Of a DNA stretch of 64,000 nt, positions 40,130 to 47,851 are shown one piece after another (the stretch's first letter is position 1; every line of letters begins with the position of its first letter). Both the position numbers and the translations under genes were made by a program. The DNA comes from Polymorphum gilvum SL003B-26A1 (lineage in GTDB: Bacteria; Pseudomonadota; Alphaproteobacteria; Rhizobiales; Stappiaceae): positions 1,999,001 through 2,063,000 of the forward strand of contig NC_015259.1 of assembly GCF_000192745.1 (NCBI RefSeq). The letters run 5' to 3'. Below the pieces are notes generated by a model that saw only the letters and a list, made by a program, of their open reading frames with translations, ran no database searches and was not told where the DNA came from.

Positions 40130-40253
40130 GTCTGTCCTCCCCAGGGTCTGGTATGGTGTCGGGTGGGGCGGAGTGTGGCTGAAGGCCGAAGCCCGGTCAA
40201 AGAAAAGCGGTTCTTTTGTGGGCCAGCGGGTGGGCCGCCGATTGCCGAAAGGC

Positions 40254-40796
40254 CTAGTCCATGGGATCGATTTTCCGGTCGCCGCCGAGTCCGCGGTGCT
40301 GGAAGCCGGCCTTCAGCGTCGGGCGCCGGGCCGACAGGGTGCGCGAATTCACCCCCGCCCAGCCGATCTCGCCGGACAGCCGGCCGTATTCGATCTTCGG
40401 GCAGCGGTCCATGACCACCTTGATACCGGCCGCCTCGGCCTTGCGTGCGGCCGCGTCGTTGCGCACGGTGAGCTGCATCCAGATCGCCTTCGGCCGCATC
40501 GGCTCGGCCAGGATCTCGTCGACCACCAGGCCGGCGGCGGCGGAATTGCGGAAGATGTCGACCATGTCGGGCGTGCCCGGCAGGTCTTTGAGCGAGGCGT
40601 AGACCCGCTGGCCGAGGATCTCGCCGCCGGCATGGCCGGGGTTGATCGGCCATACCTCGTAGCCCTTCGACAGCAGGTATTTCAGCACGAAATAGGACGG
40701 CCGCACGGCGTTGGCGCTGGCGCCGACCATGGCGACGGTCTTCACCTCGTCGAGGATGGTGCGGATGTAGTCGTCGGAATAGGCGTCGTGATTCAC
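40254..40796 (-). CDS. CoA-binding domain protein (YccU-like)
   Basis: A 180-residue Rossmann-like protein of the CoA_binding_2 family. VAMVGASANAVRPSYFVLKYL is the nucleotide-binding N-terminal strand-turn-helix; VWPINPGHAGGEILG and VDIFRNSAAAG follow. Binding of CoA or a related ligand is expected from the family; the physiological role is unknown. I chose GTG 40796 because GAAGG lies seven bases upstream; an ATG at 40811 lacks a ribosome site. It lies between enoyl-CoA hydratase and metY, all on the minus strand. Confidence 0.85.
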   Translation of the reverse strand: MNHDAYSDDYIRTILDEVKTVAMVGASANAVRPSYFVLKYLLSKGYEVWPINPGHAGGEILGQRVYASLKDLPGTPDMVDIFRNSAAAGLVVDEILAEPMRPKAIWMQLTVRNDAAARKAEAAGIKVVMDRCPKIEYGRLSGEIGWAGVNSRTLSARRPTLKAGFQHRGLGGDRKIDPMD

Positions 40797-40831
40797 GGCG
40801 GGGCCTTCCATGGGGCAGGGCGGCGGCGGGG

Positions 40832-41656
40832 CTAGCGTCCCGTCCACTCCGGCTTGCGCTTCTGCAGGAAGGCATTGATGCCTTCCTCGGCGTCGCGGGC
40901 GAGCATGTTGTCGACCATCACCCGGGAGGCATAGGCATAGGCCTCGGCGAGCGGCATCTCCAGCTGGCGGTAGAAGGATTCCTTGCCGATCTTCAGCGTC
41001 AGCGGCGACTTGGAGGCGATCGTCTCGGCGTATTTCTGCACCACCTGTTCCAGGTAGTCGGCGGGCACGATGCGGTTGATCAGGCCGAAGTCCTTGGCGG
41101 TCGCCGCGTCGATGCTCTCGCCGGTCAGCAGCATTTCCATCGCCTGCTTGCGCGCGACGGTGCGCGACAGCGCCACCATGGGCGTGGAACAGAACAGGCC
41201 GATGTTGACGCCCGGCGTGCAGAAGGTGGCCGTGTCGGTGGCGATCGCCAGGTCGCAGGAGGCGACCAACTGGCAGCCGGCGGCGGTGGCGACGCCGGTG
41301 ACCACCGCGATCACCGGCTTGGGGTGATGGACGATCTGCAGCATCAGCGCCGCGCAGCGGCGCATCATGTCCTCGTAGTAGCCGCGACCGCGGTCGGGAT
41401 GGGCGCGCGCGGCGGTCATCTCCTTCAGGTCGTGGCCCGCGCAGAAGGCGCGGCCCTCGCCGGCGAGCAGGATGACGCGCACGCCCGGGTCCTCGGCCGC
41501 CTCGGCAAACGCCGCCGCCAGCGCCGCCATCATCTCCTCCGACAGCGAATTCATGCGCTCGGGGCGCTGCATGACCAGGCGCAGCACGCCGTTGTGCAGC
41601 AGGCTCGCCAGCGGCGGCTTCGGTTCGACCCTTGCGGCGGAAACGGATTCGGACAT
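40832..41656 (-). CDS. enoyl-CoA hydratase/isomerase family protein
   Basis: A 274-residue crotonase-fold enzyme, close to the mitochondrial ECHDC3 type. The CoA-binding and oxyanion sites appear as GEGRAFCAGHDLKEM and VATAAGCQLVASCDLAIA; the active-site segment reads TFCTPGVNIGLFCSTPMVAL. The usual pair of catalytic glutamates of hydratases is not obvious, in keeping with ECHDC3-like proteins of uncertain activity. ATG 41656 has CAGGGAGGTCT just upstream. It ends 35 bases before the CoA-binding gene and is probably cotranscribed with it. It is divergent from the Nudix gene. Confidence 0.9.
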   Translation of the reverse strand: MSESVSAARVEPKPPLASLLHNGVLRLVMQRPERMNSLSEEMMAALAAAFAEAAEDPGVRVILLAGEGRAFCAGHDLKEMTAARAHPDRGRGYYEDMMRRCAALMLQIVHHPKPVIAVVTGVATAAGCQLVASCDLAIATDTATFCTPGVNIGLFCSTPMVALSRTVARKQAMEMLLTGESIDAATAKDFGLINRIVPADYLEQVVQKYAETIASKSPLTLKIGKESFYRQLEMPLAEAYAYASRVMVDNMLARDAEEGINAFLQKRKPEWTGR

Positions 41657-41962
41657 CTTAGACCTCCCTGTTTGCTCCCTTATAGCGGATCGCCGACGGC
41701 GTGCGATAGCCGGCCTCTGGACGGCCGGCGGGCAGGGCGTTTGCGCCGCCCGTCCGCCGGCCTGGGAGGTCGCATGCCGGCGATTAACGGTTTTTCGTGC
41801 CTTTTGCGGCAGGATGACGCGGGGGCTGCTTGACAGGGGGGAGCAAATGAACATTTTGAGGGCAAGGGCGCTTTCATGTGAACTCGAAAGCGGTGTCACG
41901 GTCGGCACATCCTCCCCCACTATCCTGGCCCCACTATCCTGGCAAAGTCGAAGAGCCTTGTC
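41657..41962. promoter_or_regulatory. 306-bp divergent intergenic region
   Basis: Lies between the enoyl-CoA hydratase and Nudix genes. It contains a consensus TTGACA at 41830-41835, but no good -10 at 16-18 bp, and a perfect 14-bp tandem duplication at 41915-41942. I see no coding frame with a ribosome site and family resemblance. Confidence 0.4.
41915..41942. repeat. perfect 14-bp tandem duplication
   Basis: CCCCACTATCCTGG occurs at 41915-41928 and again at 41929-41942 without mismatch, 20 bp before the GTG of the Nudix gene. It may fall in the 5' leader of that gene. Confidence 0.95.
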
Positions 41963-42484
41963 GTGAAGCAAACCTTGTCGGTCGCGGATACGGTCATGTC
42001 GTTGTCGCATCCCCTCAACCGGGCCTGGCGCTCGGTCGAGCGCCTGTTCCGCCGGCCGGCGCGCCTGCAGATCGCCGCGCTGTGCTACCGGTTCCGCAAC
42101 GGCGTCCTGGAGGTGCTGCTGGTGTCGTCGAAGTCGAGCGGGCGCTGGATCCTGCCTAAGGGCTGGCCGATCCTGCACCGCAAGGCGCATCGCACCGCCG
42201 GCATCGAGGCCTTCGAGGAGGCCGGGGTGGTCGGCAAGGTATCGAAGAAGCCCTATGCGCGTTTCCGCTCGACCAAGGGCTTCAATCACGACTTCCGGGT
42301 GCGCACCGACGTTCTCGTCTTCCTGCTGCGCGCCGAGGCGCAGAAGGACGACTTTCCCGAGGCGGGCCAGCGGACCGCGCTGTGGCTGCCGATCGACGAG
42401 GCCATCGGCCGCTGCTCCGAGGAGGGGCTCGCCGCCGTGCTGCGCCTGCTGAAGCACGACATGGCCGCCAGGCAGACCGCCTGA
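41963..42484 (+). CDS. Nudix-fold hydrolase with a degenerate Nudix box
   Basis: 173 residues; start GTG 41963 (AAGAG upstream), with ATG 41996 as alternative. The fold is clear: AALCYRFRNGVLEVLLVSS begins the sheet and WILPKGWPILHRKAHRTAG precedes EAFEEAGVVG. Against the box GX5EX7REUXEEXGU, the spacing is exact, but the first Glu is R73 and the Arg is I81. E85/E86 and G88 are kept. The metal site may be weaker or built differently. The sequence resembles diphosphoinositol-polyphosphate/Ap-type Nudix relatives, but the substrate is unknown. Confidence 0.8.
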   Translation: MKQTLSVADTVMSLSHPLNRAWRSVERLFRRPARLQIAALCYRFRNGVLEVLLVSSKSSGRWILPKGWPILHRKAHRTAGIEAFEEAGVVGKVSKKPYARFRSTKGFNHDFRVRTDVLVFLLRAEAQKDDFPEAGQRTALWLPIDEAIGRCSEEGLAAVLRLLKHDMAARQTA

Positions 42485-42591
42485 TCGCGGCACTCGCACA
42501 TCACGCGCCCCGGATCAGGGCGGTCGCCGCCGGCGCCCCCTGATCCGCCCTGCGGCGCACCCGGACCGGAGGCGCCGCAGGGCGGGACCAC

Positions 42592-44088
42592 TTGGCCAAG
42601 ACCGCACGCAAGTCGACCCTCGACAAGGATCTCGACAAGATCACCTACATGGAGGAGGCGACCGTCAGCCTCGGGCGGCGGCTGGCTGCGCCGGGCCTCG
42701 CCTTCCTGTTCATCGTCGTCTGCATCCTGGTCGCCGCCTCCTATGTCACGGGCAGCCCGGGTGGGCTGGTGATCGTCGCGGCGGCCGGCATCGGCGCCTA
42801 CATGGCGCTCAACATCGGCGCCAACGACGTCGCCAACAACGTCGGCCCGGCCGTCGGCGCGCGTGCCATGACCATGGCGAGCGCGCTCGTCATCGCCGCG
42901 GTGTTCGAGAGCGCCGGCGCGCTGATCGCCGGCGGCGACGTCGTCGGCACGATCTCGCGCGGCATCATCGATCCGGGTGCCGTGGCCGACCCGGCCGTGT
43001 TCACCGCCGCCATGATGGCCGCGCTGGTCTCCTCCGCCCTGTGGATCAACCTCGCCACCTGGCTCCGCGCGCCGGTGTCGACGACCCATTCCATCGTCGG
43101 CGGCGTCATGGGCGCGGGCATTGCCGCGGCCGGCGTCGGGGCGGTCAACTGGCCGACCATGGGCGGCATCGCTCTGAGCTGGGTCGTCTCGCCGCTGCTC
43201 GGCGGCGTCATCGCCGCCGCCGTGCTCGCCTTCATCAAGACCTTCATCGTCTACCAGCCCGACAAGATCGCCGCCGCCCGCCTGTGGGTGCCGGTGCTGA
43301 TCGCGGTCATGGCCGGCGCGTTCACCGCCTATCTGGCCATGAAGGGCCTCGCCCGGCTGGTGCGCATCGATCTCGCCACAGCGCTCGGCCTCGGCCTTGG
43401 CGCCGGCGCGCTCGCCTGGGCGGCGGTGCGGCCGCTGATCCTGCGCCAGTCGGACGGGCTGGAGAACCGCAATCAGTCGCTACGCAAGCTGTTCTCGCTG
43501 CCGCTGGTGTTCTCCGCCGCGCTGCTGTCCTTCGCCCATGGCGCCAACGACGTGGCCAACGCGGTCGGCCCGCTTGCCGCGATCGTCCACACCGCCGAGC
43601 TCGGCTCGGTCGCCGCCCGGGTGTCGATCCCGCTGTGGGTGATGGCGGTCGGCGCGCTCGGCATCTCGATCGGTCTGGTGCTGTTCGGACCGCGGCTGGT
43701 GCGCATGGTCGGCGAACAGATTACCAGGCTCAACCCGATGCGCGCCTATTGCGTCGCGCTGTCGGCCGCCGTCACGGTGATCCTCGCCTCCGCCCTCGGC
43801 CTGCCGGTCAGCTCGACCCACATCGCGGTCGGCGCGGTGTTCGGCGTTGGCTTCTTCCGCGAATGGTACACGGAGAAGTCCGTGCGCCGCCTCGCGCATG
43901 TCAATTCCCGCCAACCCGGCCGCAAGGGCCGGATGCGCCCGGTGCGCAACCGCGAGGAGCAGAAGCGGCGCAAGCTGGTGCGCCGGGTACATTTCACCAC
44001 CATCGTCGCCGCCTGGGTGATCACCGTCCCCGCCGCCGCCCTCCTGTCCGGCGGCCTCTATTTCGTCCTGCGCCTGCTGCTCGGGTGA
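42592..44088 (+). CDS. pit: low-affinity inorganic phosphate transporter (PiT family)
   Basis: A 498-residue inner-membrane phosphate:cation symporter of the PiT/PHO4 family. The duplicated signature is intact: GANDVANNVGPAVGA (about 76-90) and GANDVANAVGPLAA (about 316-329). About 12 helices, with a basic cytosolic loop near the C-terminus (RKGRMRPVRNREEQKRRKL). The start is TTG 42592, after GCAGGGCGGGACCAC. It ends before a 10-base G run. There is no phoU-like (DUF47) partner beside it, although such a partner often precedes pit. Confidence 0.9.
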   Translation: MAKTARKSTLDKDLDKITYMEEATVSLGRRLAAPGLAFLFIVVCILVAASYVTGSPGGLVIVAAAGIGAYMALNIGANDVANNVGPAVGARAMTMASALVIAAVFESAGALIAGGDVVGTISRGIIDPGAVADPAVFTAAMMAALVSSALWINLATWLRAPVSTTHSIVGGVMGAGIAAAGVGAVNWPTMGGIALSWVVSPLLGGVIAAAVLAFIKTFIVYQPDKIAAARLWVPVLIAVMAGAFTAYLAMKGLARLVRIDLATALGLGLGAGALAWAAVRPLILRQSDGLENRNQSLRKLFSLPLVFSAALLSFAHGANDVANAVGPLAAIVHTAELGSVAARVSIPLWVMAVGALGISIGLVLFGPRLVRMVGEQITRLNPMRAYCVALSAAVTVILASALGLPVSSTHIAVGAVFGVGFFREWYTEKSVRRLAHVNSRQPGRKGRMRPVRNREEQKRRKLVRRVHFTTIVAAWVITVPAAALLSGGLYFVLRLLLG

Positions 44089-44093
44089 GGCGC

Positions 44094-44103
44094 GGGGGGG
44101 GGG
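44094..44103. repeat. ten-base G homopolymer
   Basis: Ten consecutive G residues (44094-44103) lie five bases after the pit stop. Such runs are rare and prone to slippage and sequencing error. They do not fall in a gene here. Confidence 0.9.
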
Positions 44104-44151
44104 ACGGGGATCGGACGGCGCCGTCAACAGAGCAGGCGTCGAGGGCCGACC

Positions 44152-44165
44152 GACATGATCATGTC
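44152..44165. promoter_or_regulatory. perfect 14-bp palindrome between convergent genes
   Basis: GACATGATCATGTC is an exact palindrome in the 160-bp gap between pit and the convergent secreted-protein gene. A palindromic site is unusual between two 3' ends. No function can be assigned; it may be fortuitous or a remnant. Confidence 0.4.
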
Positions 44166-44248
44166 ATGCGTAGGCTAGGAAGGTTGAGTGGACAGGCAAA
44201 CGAAACGGCCTCCGGCAAACCCGGCGCGGTTCACCCGCGTACTGCCTT

Positions 44249-45151
44249 TCAAGGCGCGGCGAGGCCACAGCGCATGCTGAACATCGCCAGCGCGGCCTTA
44301 TCCTCCGGGTCGGGGCCGTCCACAATCAGCGTCACGACCTCCGCGCCATAGGCCATCTCGACGGTTCCGGCCTCGGACAGCCGGGTGAAGAGGTCGCTGC
44401 TGCGCGGCAGCATGCCGATCGGATACCAGTTCCCGGTTTCGTCATCCAGTTGCGGCGCAAGGGCAAGAGGCATTGTCCGGCCGTCGGCGATGATCTCAAC
44501 CTGCCCCTGCACCTCGTCCATTGTGCCGTGTCGGCGGTCGACGAGAACCCAGATGTCGTCGCCAGTGTCCGGACAGCGAAAGCGGATCTCCGAAAGGCTG
44601 TCATCGTCCGGGGACTTCCGCGCCCAGCCCAGTTCGGCGGCGCTGCCCTCGTTCCAGTTGCCCGGACGGAAGACCCAGCGGCCCGGTGCGGTCGCCACCT
44701 GCATTTCACGGGCAGTCGCCAGCGCATCGAGCGAAAGCCCCTCATGGCGCGGCGCCAGAGTCGCCAGCGCCCCGAGTTGGTCGTCGGTCAGCGCGCCATA
44801 TGTCCCGAGGATCGCCTCTGTCATGCCGGTTTCCTCGTGAAGGATGGCAACTCCCCCGGGCTGCAGTTCCAACAGAACGAAGCGCGCGGTGCTGCGCCCG
44901 CTGCGCCAGATCACTGCCAGATCGGCATGGCCGTTGCCGGTGACGTCGCGCAACCCGCGCAGGGAAAAGACCGGGTCGAGCGGATCCTGCCGGACCTCGA
45001 AAACGCTCTCGCCATTCAGCGTGACGGTGACCTCGCCTGCGGCGATCCCGATCCGGTAGCCCGGATCCAGCGGCTGGCCGAAAGCCGCCGCGCCGCCCAG
45101 GCACAGGGCAAGACCGGGGGCGCAAAGGCCAGAAAGAAGCGTGCGGTGCAT
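44249..45151 (-). CDS. secreted protein of unknown function with an FG-GAP-like loop
   Basis: 300 residues from ATG 45151 with GAGGAGG seven bases upstream. The first 25 residues are a signal peptide (LCLGGAAAFGQ, cleavage near residue 24). I do not recognise the family. RDVTGNGHADLAVIWRSG looks like the calcium-binding loop of FG-GAP/VCBS repeats, but as a single copy. The C-terminal half contains VEIIADGRTMPLALAP and ends with CGLAAP; two cysteines could pair. It follows the next gene after 17 bp and ends at 44249, facing pit, so the two form a two-gene unit. Confidence 0.75.
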   Translation of the reverse strand: MHRTLLSGLCAPGLALCLGGAAAFGQPLDPGYRIGIAAGEVTVTLNGESVFEVRQDPLDPVFSLRGLRDVTGNGHADLAVIWRSGRSTARFVLLELQPGGVAILHEETGMTEAILGTYGALTDDQLGALATLAPRHEGLSLDALATAREMQVATAPGRWVFRPGNWNEGSAAELGWARKSPDDDSLSEIRFRCPDTGDDIWVLVDRRHGTMDEVQGQVEIIADGRTMPLALAPQLDDETGNWYPIGMLPRSSDLFTRLSEAGTVEMAYGAEVVTLIVDGPDPEDKAALAMFSMRCGLAAP

Positions 45152-45168
45152 GTCTGCGCCTCCTCTGT

Positions 45169-46674
45169 TCACCGCGCGCGCAGGGCCGCATCCAGCACCA
45201 GCGCGCGTTCCTCGTCATTCGCATGGATGCGCTCGAACAGCGCGCGGCGTGCGGCCACGATCTCGTCCATCCGGGTCTCCAGAGCCGCTTCCAGCGCCTC
45301 GAACTGGCGGATCGCTGCGATCTGGCTGGCTAGGATCGACCCGTCCCGGGCCGCATTCTCGCGCCACGCCATCAGGGTCTGCGGCAGCATCAGCGCACCC
45401 GACAGGTCGGAATAGCCTGACAGCCCGGAAAGCGGATCCGTGGGCACGACATTCATCCAGTCGATGGTCGAGCGCAGCATCGCCTTCACCACATTGCCGG
45501 AGAAGGTAGAGCGCAGCATCTCGAGTTGCTGGCGCACGTCGTTCACGCGCGCCTGGGTGTCGAGATGGGCAAGCCGGTAAAGCTCCGTGGCCTCGACGAG
45601 CGCGCGATAGCGTTCGACCCCGGCCGCGGTCGGCCGCCTTGCCCAGTGCCAGGCGATCCCCGCGGCATCCAGGTCAGCCAGCAGGGCGTTGAGGCTGGCG
45701 ATCTGACCTTCGGCCAGATCGAAGCGATGGGCGTCGATGCCGCGTTCGATCTCGGCGGCGAAGCGGTTCACGCGGGCGACAAGCTCGTGCCCGCGAAAAT
45801 CCGCATCGCCCCGCGCGACGAGATGGCCGTCCCCGGGGATCGCTCCGGCGACGGCCGGAGAGAACCCGATCAGATAGCCCTGCCACTGTTGTCCATGGTG
45901 ATCGGACGCGCGGCGCGGCGTCAGCCCCTTCTCGCCCGATATCCGGGCCAGCAGGCGGTGGGCTTGCACTCCGTCGGGCAGTTCCGAGGTCTCGACGACC
46001 GACAGGCAGACGGTCAGGTTTGAAAACGGCTGGTTGTCGCGGTGGTGTGCCACCGGCTGAGTCATGCCCTCGCGATAGATCAGGCGGGTCGTTTCGGTGC
46101 GCAGGCGGAAGCACCCCTCCTGCGGCCCAGAGCTGATCTCGCCCGTGACCTCCTCAAGCGCATAGCCGGGAACGCGCATGCCGTCATGCTCGATCGTCGC
46201 CTTCCTGGACAGAAACCTGCGTCCCTCGACCGTGATCCTGTCGCCGGTCCGGCGATAGGCCAGATGCGTGACCTCCGGATCTTCCTGCGTGCCGCCCTGT
46301 ATGTCGCTGTCGGGAAAGAGATCAAGCGCAAGGCCCGAATCCCGGTCGGGGGCAACGGCGACGGGTCGGCCGTCACGAAGCACCAGAAATGGCCACCAGC
46401 CAAAGTTCAGCGTGCTGCGGTCTGCGCGTGCGCCAGCGGTCAGCCCCAGCGCCGCGACTTCGGCCGGCACGGGGTCACGGCCGGTTTCCTGGTAGCCCGG
46501 CAGACTGCTTGCGAAGGCGTGCGGCCCTTCGCCTGGCGCGTGATAGGCGCGCGGGCCCACGATCAACCGTCCGGGAAGTTCCTCGGCACGAAGCGACCCG
46601 CCTGCAAACAGGGCGGCAGCAAGCGAGAGTGCGGTCAGAAACGATCTCGGTGGCGTCCCTGTCGATGAAGGCAT
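45169..46674 (-). CDS. secreted protein of unknown function with an alpha-helical C-terminal half
   Basis: 501 residues from ATG 46674 (AGGAG six bases upstream); an in-frame extension to 46836 lacks one. The signal peptide is FLTALSLAAALFAGGSLRA (about 14-34). The N-terminal 250 residues are probably beta-rich (LNFGWWPFLVLRDGRPVAVAP); the rest (about 290-501) is helical with long amphipathic stretches (RQFEALEAALETRMDEIVAA). I do not recognise the family. The single cysteines CFRLR and CLSVV may pair. With the following gene it forms a secreted two-gene unit beside a transposase remnant. Confidence 0.75.
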   Translation of the reverse strand: MPSSTGTPPRSFLTALSLAAALFAGGSLRAEELPGRLIVGPRAYHAPGEGPHAFASSLPGYQETGRDPVPAEVAALGLTAGARADRSTLNFGWWPFLVLRDGRPVAVAPDRDSGLALDLFPDSDIQGGTQEDPEVTHLAYRRTGDRITVEGRRFLSRKATIEHDGMRVPGYALEEVTGEISSGPQEGCFRLRTETTRLIYREGMTQPVAHHRDNQPFSNLTVCLSVVETSELPDGVQAHRLLARISGEKGLTPRRASDHHGQQWQGYLIGFSPAVAGAIPGDGHLVARGDADFRGHELVARVNRFAAEIERGIDAHRFDLAEGQIASLNALLADLDAAGIAWHWARRPTAAGVERYRALVEATELYRLAHLDTQARVNDVRQQLEMLRSTFSGNVVKAMLRSTIDWMNVVPTDPLSGLSGYSDLSGALMLPQTLMAWRENAARDGSILASQIAAIRQFEALEAALETRMDEIVAARRALFERIHANDEERALVLDAALRAR

Positions 46675-47041
46675 GGCGGGCTCCTGTCCTTGTGGGGTCG
46701 TAGTGCCACGCCGAGGTTGCGCGAAGGGTGCCCTCCGGTCCACTCTTGTCAACCAGTAAGTTTTCGAAACGGATTGATAAAACGGGATCTTTTGTCGCCT
46801 TTGCAGCAAGGTTCGATAGAATTTGATATGAGCCAAGGAGAATGGCGTTTGACGCCAAGATCGCTTGATCAGGCCCGGAGATCAAGTTCGGTTTGCCTCT
46901 GAGGCCTCCGGTGTTGCAGAAATGCCCGGAGGCAGGCGGCTCATGCCGAGAATCCGTGCCGTTCTGGCCCAGCGGCGAGGTTTTCCGGCGCGTCGGACAG
47001 ACCTGTCGAGCCGCGTTCGTTCTGTTGGGTCTGGATCGCGG
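46675..47041. other. AT-richer interval upstream of the secreted-protein pair
   Basis: This 367-bp interval lies between the secreted-protein gene and the transposase remnant. Bases about 46741-46880 are visibly AT-richer than the surroundings, which suits a promoter for the minus-strand pair, though I see no convincing -35/-10. The part near 47041 may hold the end of the insertion sequence. No gene is supported here. Confidence 0.5.
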
Positions 47042-47269
47042 TCACGCGCATGTCAGTGGCGCGCGCAGTCGGCGGATCGTGGCGAGGAGGGCGCGCACCA
47101 TCGGGCCTGGGACCGCGGACTTGGCCGGTTGGAATATGATGGCACGGGCGTGGAGTACGACGCGGGCTCCAATCTTGATCGGCTTTCGTCGAAGGCTGGT
47201 CAACGACCAGTCGGCCATGACCTCAGGAAGTTCGATGCAGCGCAGAAACATGGCCAGATCACAGGCCAT
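47042..47269 (-). pseudogene. C-terminal remnant of an IS1380-type transposase
   Basis: A 75-residue fragment ends in TGA at 47042. It carries MADWSLTSLRRKPIKIGAR and VVLHARAIIFQ, the C-terminal block of IS1380-family (DDE group 1) transposases, whose full length is about 450 residues. The catalytic N-terminal and central parts are absent. The fragment starts five bases after the soxG stop, so a deletion or recombination joined the two. It cannot transpose. I did not identify terminal inverted repeats. Confidence 0.8.
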
Positions 47270-47274
47270 CCCCG

Positions 47275-47851
47275 TCACCGCGCCGAAAGCTCCAGCGCGG
47301 CGTCGGCGAGCAGGCCCTCGACGTAGGGCAGGAACGTGCGCCAGGCTTCCAGCACAAAGACGTCCTCGTCGGTGCGCCACAGCACGATCTCGGCCTTGTG
47401 GAACAGCGTGCGGGTCGCCGTGCCGGGCGGGAAGGCGGCCGGGTCGAGGTCGATCGGCACGCCCGCGTTCAACAGCCAGGCGGCGCGCGCGCCGGTGACG
47501 ATCAGGCCGTCCTGGCGGTGCGAGACGTCGACCAGCGCGTGCGGCAGGCCGGCGAGGGCGGCGGCAAGCGCGGCCTCGACCGCCGCGCCGTCGTCTTCGC
47601 CGGCCAGCAGCAGCCACTCGTCGGGGCCGAGCCAGAGTGCGGCGCGCGTGCCCGCTGCCGCCGAGGCGAGCGGGGCCGTCAGGCAGCGCGACGCCGAAGG
47701 CGGCCGAGGCCGCGGCGCGCGCGGCCCGTGGGCCGCGGAAGGAAAAGCGCGTCAGCGCGTCGGCGCGCAGCACGGACACCGCCGACAGGCTGACCACCGG
47801 CGCCTCGCCGGCATCGGGCAGATGAATGTCGGCCATCGCGGCGTCAGCCAT
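47275..47851 (-). pseudogene. soxG: sarcosine oxidase gamma subunit gene with an apparent single-base frameshift
   Basis: The frame beginning ATG 47851 (overlapping the soxA stop) reads a SoxG N-terminus up to AFGVALP. The SoxG C-terminus (ALWLGPDEWLLLAGEDD ... ELSAR) continues in another frame to TGA 47275. Joining the two requires removing one base near 47680, within a GC-rich stretch; the whole is then 191 residues, a normal SoxG length. As written, the first frame runs on past 47275 into the transposase remnant and stops at 47042. Either soxG is inactivated or there is a sequence error. SoxG packs on SoxA in the heterotetramer. Confidence 0.8.

Noticed and set aside
40130-40253. Possible SAM-II riboswitch upstream of metY
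   Set aside because: I looked for the SAM-II core before the ATG on the minus strand and did not find it. An Infernal scan would be decisive.
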